The notes beneath the pieces are model-generated. The model searched no databases. It saw only the letters and a program-made list of their open reading frames with translations, and was not told the origin of the DNA. This document shows positions 15,916 through 25,063 of a stretch of 64,000 nt of DNA, one piece after another; positions within the stretch are counted from its first letter, which is position 1, and every line of letters starts with the position of its first letter. This DNA is from Opitutus sp. (GTDB lineage Bacteria; Verrucomicrobiota; Verrucomicrobiia; Opitutales; Opitutaceae): positions 34,760-98,759 of the forward strand of contig PNJQ01000003.1 in assembly GCA_013821985.1 (NCBI GenBank), given 5' to 3'. Both the position numbers and the translations under genes were made by a program.

Positions 15916-18711
15916 ATGAACATGAAAACATCGCATGTGATGCGGAAGCACTGGCGCGCCTTCGCGCTTTGCACGCTTCCCGTTCTGCTGGCCGCGCGTC
16001 TGAGCGCACAGCAGGCTCCCGCCACCACCGCCTCCAACGACGAAGGCGCCCTCAAGTTGGAAAAGTTCGTCGTGACCGGCTCTTACATTCCGATCGCCGG
16101 ATCCGCCACTGCGATCCCGGTGACGACGATTGACGCGACGCAAATCAACAACTCCGGCGTCAACACGAGTCTTCTCGAGGTCCTCCGCAAGACGACCCCG
16201 CAGTTCATCGGCAACGGCAACCTTGGCTCCTCGAACGCGGATATCAATTCCGGCACGACGGGCGGCGGTTCCGCGGTCGCCTTCCGCAACACGCAGACAC
16301 TTGTCCTCCTCAACGGGCGCCGCGCGGCCTACTCGCCGATTCTCGCCTCGGGCGGCGCGCAGTTCTTTGACGTTAACTTGATCCCGATCTCCGCGGTCGA
16401 GCGCATCGAAATCCTCCAGGACGGCGCCTCGGCCATCTACGGCACCGATGCCGTCGCCGGCGTGGTGAACATCATCCTCAAGTCCAATTTCGAGGGTTTT
16501 GAGTTCAACGGCCGCTACGCGTTCTCCCCGAACGATGGCAACTACGCCGAGCGCAAGTTCTCCCTCACCGGCGGCGTGGGCAACGGCAAGTCCTCGATCA
16601 CGGTCAGCGCCGAGTGGACGCGCACCGACCCGCTCTTCCAATACGACCGCCCCTTTTCGGCGCAGAGCTACGGCACGCCAACCTTCGGCGGCGTGGTGAA
16701 CAACGACGCCACCGGCCAGTTCTATGTGTTGAATCCGTCGCTCAACGCTCCGCCGCTCAACACCGACCTCACGCTCGCCCAACTCGTGGCCAACGGCACC
16801 TACATCCCGGTCGATTCCAATAATCTGATCCAAGGCTTGGGCGCCGAGCAGCAATATGCGTTCAACCTCGCGAGTTATGTCACGCTGCTGCAGGGCCAGG
16901 AGCGCTCCAGCGCCGTCTTGAACTTCGATCACAAGATCAGCGATTCCATTTCGGCTTTCGGCGATTTCCTCTACACGCAAACCGAGTCCTATCTGCAGAT
17001 CAACGCCCAGCCGGTGAGCTCCGTGCGCACCGCGGCCGACCCGACCAACCCGTCCGACGTCACCCTGCGCGCGCGCAACCGCTTCGTCGAATTCCCCCGG
17101 CAGTATTTCTACGCCTCGAATTCCCTGCGCGGCATCTTCGGCCTTCGTGGCGAAGTCGGCGACTACACGTGGGAAGCCGCGGCGAATCGCAATCGCATCG
17201 AGCAGAGTTATCGCAACGTGAACGTCGTCAACTCGGCCGCTCGCGCCGCCGCGGTGGCCTCGGGTGCGCTCAACATGTTCGCCCGCACGCAAACCCCGGG
17301 CGCGATCACAGCATCGGGCATGTTCGGCACGGCCATCGGCCTCGCCCAGACGACGCTCGAAAGTTACGACGCGCGCGTCACCGGCAACCTCGCCGACCTC
17401 CCGGCCGGCGAACTCGGCTTCGCCGTCGGTATGGAATACCGCGTCGAAACGCTCCAGCAGACCTCCGATGTGTTCAGCCAGACGGCGACGTTCGGCTGGG
17501 ACTCGGCCACGACGCTCGATCCCACCAACGCCGATCGCAACATCAGCTCCGCCTTCGTCAACGTCCGCGTGCCGATCTTCGGGGGCGAAGCAACGGCTCC
17601 GGGCTTCTACCTGCTCGAACTCGAAGGCGCGCTCCGCACCGAGAAATACAGCGACACCGACGACCCGACCGTCCCGAAGATCACCGCGCGTTGGCTGCCC
17701 TTCAGCGATGAGTTCGCCGTGCGCGGCACTTACTCCGAGTCGTTTGCCGCTCCGACGCTCTTCCAGCTCTTCGGACCGAACTTGATCGGCTCCACCCCGT
17801 CGCTCTCCCTCGATCGCCTCGGCGGCGGCATCATCTCCGGGCAGGCTAATTACCTCGGCGGAGCGAATCCGAACCTCCGTCCGAGCGAATCGACCAACTA
17901 CACGTTCGGCGTTGTCTGGTCGCCGAAGTCGATCAAGGGCTTCTCCATGTCGCTCGATTATTTCAGCATCGAGCAGACCGATCTCGTCGGCATCATCGGC
18001 TCGACGGTCATTCTGCAGGACGTCGAGACCAACGGCACCGCCTCGGCCTACGCCAATCGCGTGCGCTTCGGCCCGGCCGACGACTTCACGCAGTTCACCG
18101 CCGGCGCGCCGGTCACGGCTGCCGGCCAGATTGGCAACCGTCCAATCGACACCGTCTACGTCAGCGACTACAACACGAACATCGCGGCCGTGACGCTCTC
18201 CGGTCTCGACCTGAAGGTGAACCACACGTGGAACAGCGACAGCCTCGGCCGCTTCGACTTCGGTTTGGCCGGCGCCTACTTCGCCGAATACCTCTACGAG
18301 CCGCTCCCGGGGCAAGGCGTGCAGGAAACCGCCGGCTACGCCACGACGTTCAACGGCGCGATTCCGAAGTGGCAGACCTACGTCAACGGCAGCTGGAGCA
18401 AGGGCGCGTGGGGCGCGACGTTCGGCTGGACGCACATCCCGTCCGTCGAAGACGTCAACGCCTACGATCCCACCGACAGCACCGCGGACGCGCATATCGA
18501 GGCCTTCAACTCGATCGACGTCAGTGCGCAGTTCGCGTTCGGCTCCAGCCACAAGCTGCTCAATGGCCTGACGCTGCGCATCGGCGCCAACAACGTGCTG
18601 AACGAAATGCCGCCGCAGGCCAAGGGCTCGTTCCCGAATGGCAACGCCGACCTCGCCACCTACGGCGCCATCGGCCGCCTGATCTTCGTCGAAGCCCGCT
18701 ACCGCTTCTAA
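15916..18711 (+). CDS. TonB-dependent receptor 2 (type B)
   Basis: The product (931 aa) is an outer-membrane TonB-dependent transporter. The start MNMKTSHVMRKHWRAF gives a signal peptide ending near RLSAQQ. The plug has KLEKFVVTGSYIP, TLVLLNGRRAAY and IEILQDGASAIYGTDAVAGV. The barrel contains RTDPLFQYDRP and NAPPLNTDLTLAQLV, which are shared almost word for word with receptor 4 but not with 1 or 3. It ends in the aromatic ARYRF expected for barrel insertion by the BAM machinery. Substrate unknown. The signal-peptide region instead matches receptor 1. Confidence 0.92.
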   Translation: MNMKTSHVMRKHWRAFALCTLPVLLAARLSAQQAPATTASNDEGALKLEKFVVTGSYIPIAGSATAIPVTTIDATQINNSGVNTSLLEVLRKTTPQFIGNGNLGSSNADINSGTTGGGSAVAFRNTQTLVLLNGRRAAYSPILASGGAQFFDVNLIPISAVERIEILQDGASAIYGTDAVAGVVNIILKSNFEGFEFNGRYAFSPNDGNYAERKFSLTGGVGNGKSSITVSAEWTRTDPLFQYDRPFSAQSYGTPTFGGVVNNDATGQFYVLNPSLNAPPLNTDLTLAQLVANGTYIPVDSNNLIQGLGAEQQYAFNLASYVTLLQGQERSSAVLNFDHKISDSISAFGDFLYTQTESYLQINAQPVSSVRTAADPTNPSDVTLRARNRFVEFPRQYFYASNSLRGIFGLRGEVGDYTWEAAANRNRIEQSYRNVNVVNSAARAAAVASGALNMFARTQTPGAITASGMFGTAIGLAQTTLESYDARVTGNLADLPAGELGFAVGMEYRVETLQQTSDVFSQTATFGWDSATTLDPTNADRNISSAFVNVRVPIFGGEATAPGFYLLELEGALRTEKYSDTDDPTVPKITARWLPFSDEFAVRGTYSESFAAPTLFQLFGPNLIGSTPSLSLDRLGGGIISGQANYLGGANPNLRPSESTNYTFGVVWSPKSIKGFSMSLDYFSIEQTDLVGIIGSTVILQDVETNGTASAYANRVRFGPADDFTQFTAGAPVTAAGQIGNRPIDTVYVSDYNTNIAAVTLSGLDLKVNHTWNSDSLGRFDFGLAGAYFAEYLYEPLPGQGVQETAGYATTFNGAIPKWQTYVNGSWSKGAWGATFGWTHIPSVEDVNAYDPTDSTADAHIEAFNSIDVSAQFAFGSSHKLLNGLTLRIGANNVLNEMPPQAKGSFPNGNADLATYGAIGRLIFVEARYRF

Positions 18712-18742
18712 GCGCACCGCGCTTATCCATTGCTTCTGCCGA

Positions 18743-18771
18743 GGCGGCCGGAATTTTCCGGCCGCCTTTTT
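18743..18771 (+). terminator. rho-independent terminator after receptor 2
   Basis: An 11-bp perfect stem GGCGGCCGGAA/TTCCGGCCGCC with a two-base TT centre is followed by TTTTT. It lies about 30 bp after the receptor 2 stop codon. Confidence 0.92.
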
Positions 18772-18825
18772 CTTGGCCGCGCTTTCGGCATGTGACGGAA
18801 CGAAGTTGAAGAACGACGCGCTCGA

Positions 18826-18943
18826 CTAGACGCACGTCGCGCCCCCGTTGCCGCGTCGAATCGTTCTGGCGTGCTCGCCGGGTCAAAGCGCGCCCCAGCG
18901 ACAGCCGCGGGCGCACCACAAGCAAACCCCACAGATCAAACAC
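18826..18943 (+). promoter_or_regulatory. conserved 5' leader of receptor 3
   Basis: A 74-base block starting CTAGACGCACGTCGCGCC and ending near GCGCCCCAGC aligns without gaps to the block before receptor 4, and the distance from its CTAGA to the ATG is exactly 118 bases in both. No Shine-Dalgarno is present before ATG (ACAGATCAAACAC). The block must carry the promoter and/or a leader RNA element. Its nature is inferred from conservation only. Confidence 0.6.
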
Positions 18944-21661
18944 ATGATCCCTCAAAGCACATGCATTCCGCATGCGACTCGCACGGCCCTTATGGGGGCC
19001 GCCGTAGCCGCGTTGCTCGCTTGGCCCGCGCTTACCTACGCGCAGACCGACACCTCGAAGACTGACCAAGAAAAAGAGAACGCCGACGCGGTGAAGATCG
19101 ACGCGTTCGAGGTCACGGGATCTCGCATCAAGCGCGTTGACTCGGAAACCCCGCAGCCGGTCGTCCGGATTACGGAAGCTGAATTCAAGGCGACCGGCTT
19201 TACTACCGTGGGCGATGCCCTCCGTGCGATGCCGGCGGTGACCGGTCAATCGCTGACGTCGGTTGACGCAGGCACGAGCTTCACGCCCGGTGTCAGCTCC
19301 TTCAACTTGCGCGGCTTGGGCAACAACAACACGCTGGTGCTCGTCAACGGTCGACGCATGGCCCCGTTTGCTACGGCAGGATTCAACGGCTTCCAGACTG
19401 TGTTCGACTTCAACGCGATTCCGGTCGCAGCGATCGAATCGCTGGAAATCCTCAAGGACGGCGCGTCCGCGATTTATGGCTCTGACGCCGTCGCGGGTGT
19501 GATCAACATCAACCTGAAGAAAAACTACACCGGTTTTTCGACTGAGGTTTCGTATGGCAATACGATCGATACTGATTCGGGGGAGTTTTCGACCTTCCTC
19601 ATTTTCGGTGCTCAGTCCGGCAAGGTCTCCGTGACCTCGACGCTGAACTACAGCCGCCGTAATGCGATTTACGCGCGAGATCTCGATTATGCTGATTCGG
19701 CCGACCTTCGCTCGGTGGGCGGTGTGGACGGCCGCAGCTCGGCGACTCCGCTTGCCTTGGTTGTTGGTCTGCCGGCCAGTGTGTTCCCCGGTGGTGTCGC
19801 GCAGTTCCTCACTCCCCAGACGAACCCGACCATCGCCAACGCCACGGGTAATTTCCAGCTCTACAACTTCCAAGAAGTTGCCGGGTTTACTCCGGACACC
19901 GAGGTGCTGTCGTTTTACAGCCGCATGACCTACGATTTCACGGATAAAGTCGCGGGTTTTGCGGAGGTGTCGTTCACCCGGTCTGCAACGAAGATTGATG
20001 CCGCTCCTTCGCCCTATTTCTCCACTCAAGAGAACGGTGATTCGCCCACTGGCACCGGCATGTTCCCGGCCTCAAATCCTTTCAATCCATTTGGCGTGAA
20101 TATCGTCGATCTTCGCTGGCGCCCGCTTGAGCTCGGCAACCGTGTGCAGGATGTCACTTCGACGTCTCCACGCGTGGTCCTCGGACTCGAAGGCTCGATG
20201 GATAATGGTTGGAGCTGGGACGCCGCGCTGGTCTATTCGCGCAACGACGTCTCCAACATCGGTCGCAACTACACCAGCGATCGGCTGATGCAAAATGCCT
20301 TCAATGGCGTTGTGATCAATGGCACCACTTACTGGGCGAATCCCTTCGGACCGAATGCGCCCCAGCTGATCAACTATCTCCGCGTGCCGAATCCGGCCAA
20401 CGACATGTTTGAGGTTCGCTCGGCTGACTTCAGTGTCGGTGGCCCGGTCTTCAATCTGCCGGCCGGCCAGGTCGGCGTCGCGGTTGGCGCGGAAGTCCGC
20501 ACCGAATACATGGAAAACAACGGCACCATCAGCAACCGCCTCGGCGACTTCGTCGGCGGAGCGACGGGTGACGATGTCGCCGGTTCGCGCCGTCTCTACT
20601 CCTATTTTGCGGAGTTGAGCGTGCCGCTCCTCTCGAAGGATTCCGGTATGGGCAGCCTTGAGGCCCAATTTGCTGCCCGTCATGAGGACTACAGCGATTT
20701 CGGCACCACCACGAAGCCCAAGGTCGCCATGATCTGGCGTCCGCTTCCGGAGCTCATGCTGCGCGCTTCCTATGGTGAGTCGTTCCTCGCGCCCAACCTG
20801 GCGTTCCTCTATCTTGGCAACAGCGTGAGCTTCACGCCGACCGTCCTGGTGGATCCGCTCCGCCCGAATGATACGGCAACCCAGATCCGGCAATTCGGCG
20901 GCGGCAATCGCTTCCTCCAGCCGGAGGAAACGGAGGTTCATTACGCTGGCCTGGTTCTTCAACCCTTCGCGCGAAGCAACAACCGCCTCTTCCGCGAACT
21001 CTCCTTTGGCGTCGATTACTTCAAGTTCGAGCAGGAGAACCTCATCGCCGCGCTTGGTGCCGCCGCGATTCTCGGCAACGTCAACGCGTTCGGCAGTTTG
21101 ATCATCCGCAATCCGCCGGCCCCCGGCGAAACGGTGGGCACAATCAGTGGCGTCATCACCAGCCAGCAGAACCTCGCGCAGGCGGGCTATGAAGGCTACG
21201 ACCTCAACATGCGCTGGATTTTTCCGCGCAACGAATTCGGTCAATTCCGCATGGACTTGTCGGCCACCTATCAACACGAGCGCTACTTCGTGGGTGCCAC
21301 CGGAGTTTACGTGGATCTCGATGCCAACGTCTTCAGCCCGCTTTGGCGCGGCACGGCAACGTTCGCGTGGACGCGCGGAGACTGGTCCGCCTCGCTCTAC
21401 GGCACCTATATCGGTGGGTATAACATGCTGGGCAGCGGAATCAGTGCCGCCGCCACTCGTCCCGATGCAGACGCCCAATGGGTGTGGAGCCCACAGGTCG
21501 CCTACCGCGGCTGGATGAACAGCACCATTACGTTGGGTGTTCGCAATGTCTTCAATGACGCTCCTCCGATTTCCGTCGGCGGCACTTCCCACGGTGTGGC
21601 GACCGGCATCAACTTTGTTGAGCCGCTCTACGCCTACATCCGTTGGTCGCGCGACTGGTAA
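18944..21661 (+). CDS. TonB-dependent receptor 3 (type A')
   Basis: The product (905 aa) is an outer-membrane TonB-dependent transporter. The start MIPQSTCIPHATRTALMG leads into a signal peptide ending at TYAQ. The plug has IDAFEVTGSRIKR, SFTPGVSSFNLRG, TLVLVNGRRMAPF and LEILKDGASAIYGSDAVAGV. SFTPG, NGRRMA and the YGNT..DS.E stretch link it to receptor 1. It ends YIRWSRDW rather than in the usual terminal Phe. Third codon positions look less GC-biased than in its neighbours by eye, which could mean a more recent arrival. Substrate unknown. Confidence 0.92.
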   Translation: MIPQSTCIPHATRTALMGAAVAALLAWPALTYAQTDTSKTDQEKENADAVKIDAFEVTGSRIKRVDSETPQPVVRITEAEFKATGFTTVGDALRAMPAVTGQSLTSVDAGTSFTPGVSSFNLRGLGNNNTLVLVNGRRMAPFATAGFNGFQTVFDFNAIPVAAIESLEILKDGASAIYGSDAVAGVININLKKNYTGFSTEVSYGNTIDTDSGEFSTFLIFGAQSGKVSVTSTLNYSRRNAIYARDLDYADSADLRSVGGVDGRSSATPLALVVGLPASVFPGGVAQFLTPQTNPTIANATGNFQLYNFQEVAGFTPDTEVLSFYSRMTYDFTDKVAGFAEVSFTRSATKIDAAPSPYFSTQENGDSPTGTGMFPASNPFNPFGVNIVDLRWRPLELGNRVQDVTSTSPRVVLGLEGSMDNGWSWDAALVYSRNDVSNIGRNYTSDRLMQNAFNGVVINGTTYWANPFGPNAPQLINYLRVPNPANDMFEVRSADFSVGGPVFNLPAGQVGVAVGAEVRTEYMENNGTISNRLGDFVGGATGDDVAGSRRLYSYFAELSVPLLSKDSGMGSLEAQFAARHEDYSDFGTTTKPKVAMIWRPLPELMLRASYGESFLAPNLAFLYLGNSVSFTPTVLVDPLRPNDTATQIRQFGGGNRFLQPEETEVHYAGLVLQPFARSNNRLFRELSFGVDYFKFEQENLIAALGAAAILGNVNAFGSLIIRNPPAPGETVGTISGVITSQQNLAQAGYEGYDLNMRWIFPRNEFGQFRMDLSATYQHERYFVGATGVYVDLDANVFSPLWRGTATFAWTRGDWSASLYGTYIGGYNMLGSGISAAATRPDADAQWVWSPQVAYRGWMNSTITLGVRNVFNDAPPISVGGTSHGVATGINFVEPLYAYIRWSRDW

Positions 21662-21690
21662 GCCCCCGTCTCAATCGTCACCTTTGCCAA

Positions 21691-21720
21691 GCGCGCCCTA
21701 AAATCGGGCGCGCTTTTTTT
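21691..21720 (+). terminator. rho-independent terminator after receptor 3
   Basis: The stem GCGCGCCC/GGGCGCGC (8 bp, extendable) encloses TAAAATC and is followed by TTTTTTT. It lies 30 bp after the stop codon and is nearly the same sequence as the receptor 1 terminator. Confidence 0.92.
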
Positions 21721-21866
21721 GGGTCGGTCGCGAAACATCAGCGCAGTCTGCTAGGTTTCAGTTGCGCAAGTTGGGTGTTAGGAGGTCCCGGAATCCGTGG
21801 GCTGGGAAGTCCGCAAAATCTCGGCCCGGCGCGCGCACTCGGCGGATGGCGGGATGGCGCGGCGCG

Positions 21867-21984
21867 CTAGACGTGTGTCGCGCGTCCGTTGCGGCGCCGG
21901 CCGATTCTGACGTGCTTCGCGGGTCAAGTCGCGCTCCAGCCTTTGTTGGCGGCGCAAATACCAAGCACCCCCCCCGGATCACCT
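21867..21984 (+). promoter_or_regulatory. conserved 5' leader of receptor 4
   Basis: The block CTAGACGTGTGTCGCGCGTCCGTTGC and following bases to GCGCTCCAGC aligns gaplessly with the receptor 3 leader, with the same 118-base distance to the start codon. A run of Cs (CACCCCCCCC) and ACCT precede the ATG; there is no Shine-Dalgarno. Confidence 0.6.
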
Positions 21985-24765
21985 ATGATCACATCAAGCA
22001 CATGCTCATCGCATGCGGCTCGCTCGCGCCTCAAGGGCGTGAGCTTGGCTGCACTGCTCGCGCTCCCAGGCCTCGCCCTCGCGCAAACCGCCGCTCCCGC
22101 GGCCAACGAAGAAGCTCTCAAACTCGAAAAATTCGTCGTCACCGGTTCGTTGATTCCCGCGGCGGCCGATTCACCGGCCGTGCCAATCACGGTGATGACT
22201 TCCGCTGATATCGCTCGATCGGGCGAGATCCGCGATCTCACCGACGTCCTGAAAAAGGTTAATCCCTTCTTTTTCGGCCGTGGCAATCTCGGTGCGGAAA
22301 ATGCCAACACGCGCGCCAACGCGACGAACGGCGCCTCCACCGTTGCCCTGCGCAATCGCCCGACGCTCGTCCTCATCAATGGACGTCGCGCCGCCCTCGC
22401 GCCCGTCGCGGCCACTGGCGGAGCCACCTTCATCGACCTGGGCCTCATTCCTGTGACTGCAGTGGAGCGCGTTGAAGTGCTCGCGGACGGCGCCTCCGCC
22501 ATTTACGGCACTGACGCCGTTTCCGGCGTGGTGAACGTCATACTCAAGACAAATTTCCAGGGCGTTGAACTCGGCGGCACCTACGGCTGGGCTCCCGATG
22601 CAGGTAATTATTCCACACGGCGAGCCTATGTGACGATGGGTGCGGGTAACGACAGGACTCAGATCACCGTCACCGGCGAATGGCGCAAAACCGACCCCCT
22701 CTTCCAATATGAGCGCCCTTGGGGCCTGAATCAGTTTCGCACGCCGACGTTCGCCGGGATAGTCACGCTCGACGGCGGCACAACGCTTTATCGGCTCAAT
22801 CCGAATCTGAACGCGCCTCCCACGGACACCGACATGACGCTCGCGCAACTCGTCGCCGCGGGCATCTACCAAGGTCCATACAATAGCGACCAGGTGGCGC
22901 AGTTCTTCGATCTCTCTGAGAAGGCTACGATGTTCCAGAAGACGAACCGCCGCAGTCTCGCCATTGCGGCTGAGCACAAATGGACGGAAAACATCACTGT
23001 ATTTGGGGACATCGTCGTGACCTCCAGCGAGACCCAAAGCACGCTCAACGCGCAACCGGTCACGGGCAACGTGCTGGGCGCGAATCCCAACAATCCCTTC
23101 GACGTCACCATCCAGGCGCGCAACCGCTTCGTCGACTTCCCGCGCATCCGCCAAGGCGAAACGCTCGGCGCGCGCGCGGTGGTTGGCCTCCGTGGCCAGC
23201 TCGCCGGCACGTGGAACTATGAGGTCGGCGCGAGTCTCAACCGCACGATCCAGAATCTCCGCCAAGTTAATCTGATCGATTCGCCGGCCTACACCGCCGC
23301 CGTCAATGCGAACACCTATAATCCGTTCGCGCGCCGTCAGGTGCCTGGAGTGCTGGAAGGCATCGTCGGCACCGGCTACCAAGACTATACCAGCCGCCTC
23401 GTCAGCTTTGATGCCCGCTTCACCGGCGAGGTGATGGACCTGCCCGCTGGTCCCCTGATGGCCGGCATTTCACTGGAGACGCGCAAGGAAACGCTCTCGA
23501 TGATCAACGATCGCAACGACCGTCAGGCCCTCTGGCTCGGCGGCACCCCGACCAACCCATTCGCCGCAGCGCAATCCGTGGACAGCTTCGGCGCGGAAAT
23601 TCGGGTGCCAATCTTCGGCGCGGCGCAGAACGTTCCGTTCTTCAACACGCTTGAGCTCACGGTCGCCGCTCGTAAGGAGCTTTACAACTCCACCACCGAT
23701 CCGCTGGTGCCGAAGGTTTCGCTCCGCTGGATGCCGCTCAATGACGAATTTGCCGTCCGGGGCACCTACGGTGAGTCGTTCACTGCGCCGGCGCTCTTCT
23801 CGCTCTTTGGTCCCTCGAACGCCGGATTCACCAATTCGATCGTCCTCGCGCGCTACGACACGAACGGCAACCCGCTGGGAGTGAACACGGGCAATCGCCA
23901 ATATCAGAGCCGCGGCGGTTCGAACCCGAACCTCATTCCCTCCGAATCGCGCAACTGGACCGCCGGCTTCGTCTGGTCGCCGCGCGCGATCAAGGGCTTC
24001 AGCGTCTCACTCGACTGGTTCAACATCGACGAAAAGGACATCGTTTCGAATATCCCGCAAGCCGTGCTGCTCCAAGACGTGGAGCGGTTTGGTGCGGCCT
24101 CGATCTATGCATCGTTCGTGCGCCTTGGCACTGCCACGGCCGGCGAACTGCTGTTCACTTCCGGCGCTCCGGTGACCACACCGGGCCAGATCACTGCCGG
24201 GGCTCCCGCCTCAGTTTGGATGACCAATCCCGCCCGCAATGTGGCCGGCCTCGAGCAATCGGGCGCCGACCTCCGCATCGACTACGCTTACGATACCGGT
24301 GGCTGGGGCCACTTCAACGCGTCGATCGCCGCAACCTATCTGCACGATTACATCGTGCAGACCACGCCGACGAGCACCCCGGTCGACTACGCCGGCACTT
24401 TCACGCTCACGACGCTGAACGGCATTAGCTCGCTTCCGCGCTACCGCACGTTCTCGCAGCTCGATTGGACGTTTAAGAACCTGGCGTTGGGCCTGAGCCA
24501 CACGTTCGTGCCGGAACTCGATGACGTCGCCACGCCGACCGTCAGGCCGATCGAATCCTATCATTCCTTTGACGTTCGCGTCGGCTATTCGTTCTCCGGC
24601 TCCGGCAGTCGCTGGCTGCAAGGGCTGCGCATCACAGCCGGCGTCAACAACGTCTTGAACGAAGATCCGCCGTTCTCGGTCGGCGAACCCGACCAGAACC
24701 GTGACATCAACACCTACGATGCTCTTGGTCGGTTCTTCTACGTGTCGGCTTCCTACAAGTTCTAA
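21985..24765 (+). CDS. TonB-dependent receptor 4 (type B')
   Basis: The product (926 aa) is an outer-membrane TonB-dependent transporter. The start MITSSTCSSHAARSRLKG leads to a signal peptide ending at ALAQ. The plug has KLEKFVVTGSLIP, TLVLINGRRAAL and VEVLADGASAIYGTDAVSGV; the barrel has KTDPLFQYERP and NAPPTDTDMTLAQLV, shared with receptor 2. It ends in SASYKF, a typical barrel terminus. With receptor 2 it forms the B pair, although its leader and signal peptide match receptor 3. Substrate unknown; no SusD gene lies nearby. Confidence 0.92.
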   Translation: MITSSTCSSHAARSRLKGVSLAALLALPGLALAQTAAPAANEEALKLEKFVVTGSLIPAAADSPAVPITVMTSADIARSGEIRDLTDVLKKVNPFFFGRGNLGAENANTRANATNGASTVALRNRPTLVLINGRRAALAPVAATGGATFIDLGLIPVTAVERVEVLADGASAIYGTDAVSGVVNVILKTNFQGVELGGTYGWAPDAGNYSTRRAYVTMGAGNDRTQITVTGEWRKTDPLFQYERPWGLNQFRTPTFAGIVTLDGGTTLYRLNPNLNAPPTDTDMTLAQLVAAGIYQGPYNSDQVAQFFDLSEKATMFQKTNRRSLAIAAEHKWTENITVFGDIVVTSSETQSTLNAQPVTGNVLGANPNNPFDVTIQARNRFVDFPRIRQGETLGARAVVGLRGQLAGTWNYEVGASLNRTIQNLRQVNLIDSPAYTAAVNANTYNPFARRQVPGVLEGIVGTGYQDYTSRLVSFDARFTGEVMDLPAGPLMAGISLETRKETLSMINDRNDRQALWLGGTPTNPFAAAQSVDSFGAEIRVPIFGAAQNVPFFNTLELTVAARKELYNSTTDPLVPKVSLRWMPLNDEFAVRGTYGESFTAPALFSLFGPSNAGFTNSIVLARYDTNGNPLGVNTGNRQYQSRGGSNPNLIPSESRNWTAGFVWSPRAIKGFSVSLDWFNIDEKDIVSNIPQAVLLQDVERFGAASIYASFVRLGTATAGELLFTSGAPVTTPGQITAGAPASVWMTNPARNVAGLEQSGADLRIDYAYDTGGWGHFNASIAATYLHDYIVQTTPTSTPVDYAGTFTLTTLNGISSLPRYRTFSQLDWTFKNLALGLSHTFVPELDDVATPTVRPIESYHSFDVRVGYSFSGSGSRWLQGLRITAGVNNVLNEDPPFSVGEPDQNRDINTYDALGRFFYVSASYKF

Positions 24766-24789
24766 GCCGACCTGATTCGCTACTTCTTC

Positions 24790-24820
24790 GAGGCCGGACC
24801 GCGAGGTCCGGCCTCTTCAT
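24790..24820 (+). terminator. rho-independent terminator after receptor 4
   Basis: A perfect 11-bp stem GAGGCCGGACC/GGTCCGGCCTC with the stable GCGA tetraloop is followed by TTCATTTTG, a weaker T-tract. It starts about 25 bp after the stop codon and closes the receptor array. Confidence 0.85.
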
Positions 24821-24878
24821 TTTGTCCCCGGTGCGCTGACAATTCCGCTGCCCCAGACCGGCTACAGCGCTTGAAGCT

Positions 24879-24903
24879 TTGTATCCGGGGTCGCTGACCC
24901 CGG
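24879..24903. repeat. short hairpin repeat, copy 2
   Basis: TTGTATCCGGGGTCGCTGACCCCGG contains the palindrome GGGGTC-GCT-GACCCC. A near copy, TTGTAGTCGGGGTCGCTGGCCCCGGG, occurs at 1931-1956 in another intergenic position. Probably a dispersed intergenic hairpin element of this genome. Confidence 0.6.
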
Positions 24904-25063
24904 AGAGAACTCGCGAGAAAATACACCGAGCGGGCGCAACGAGGCCGGCTACAGTGAAACCGAAAATGCCGAAAAACCCGCCCCGTGGCTCAAGACGCGA
25001 ACTTCCGAGCCGGCCCTCAAGCGCGGAAGACTTGGAGCGGGTCTCAGGTGAATCTGTCGCCGA

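Noticed and set aside
15838-18717. 959-residue minus-strand ORF over receptor 2
   Set aside because: It reads as a reverse-strand shadow of a receptor with full plug and barrel motifs.
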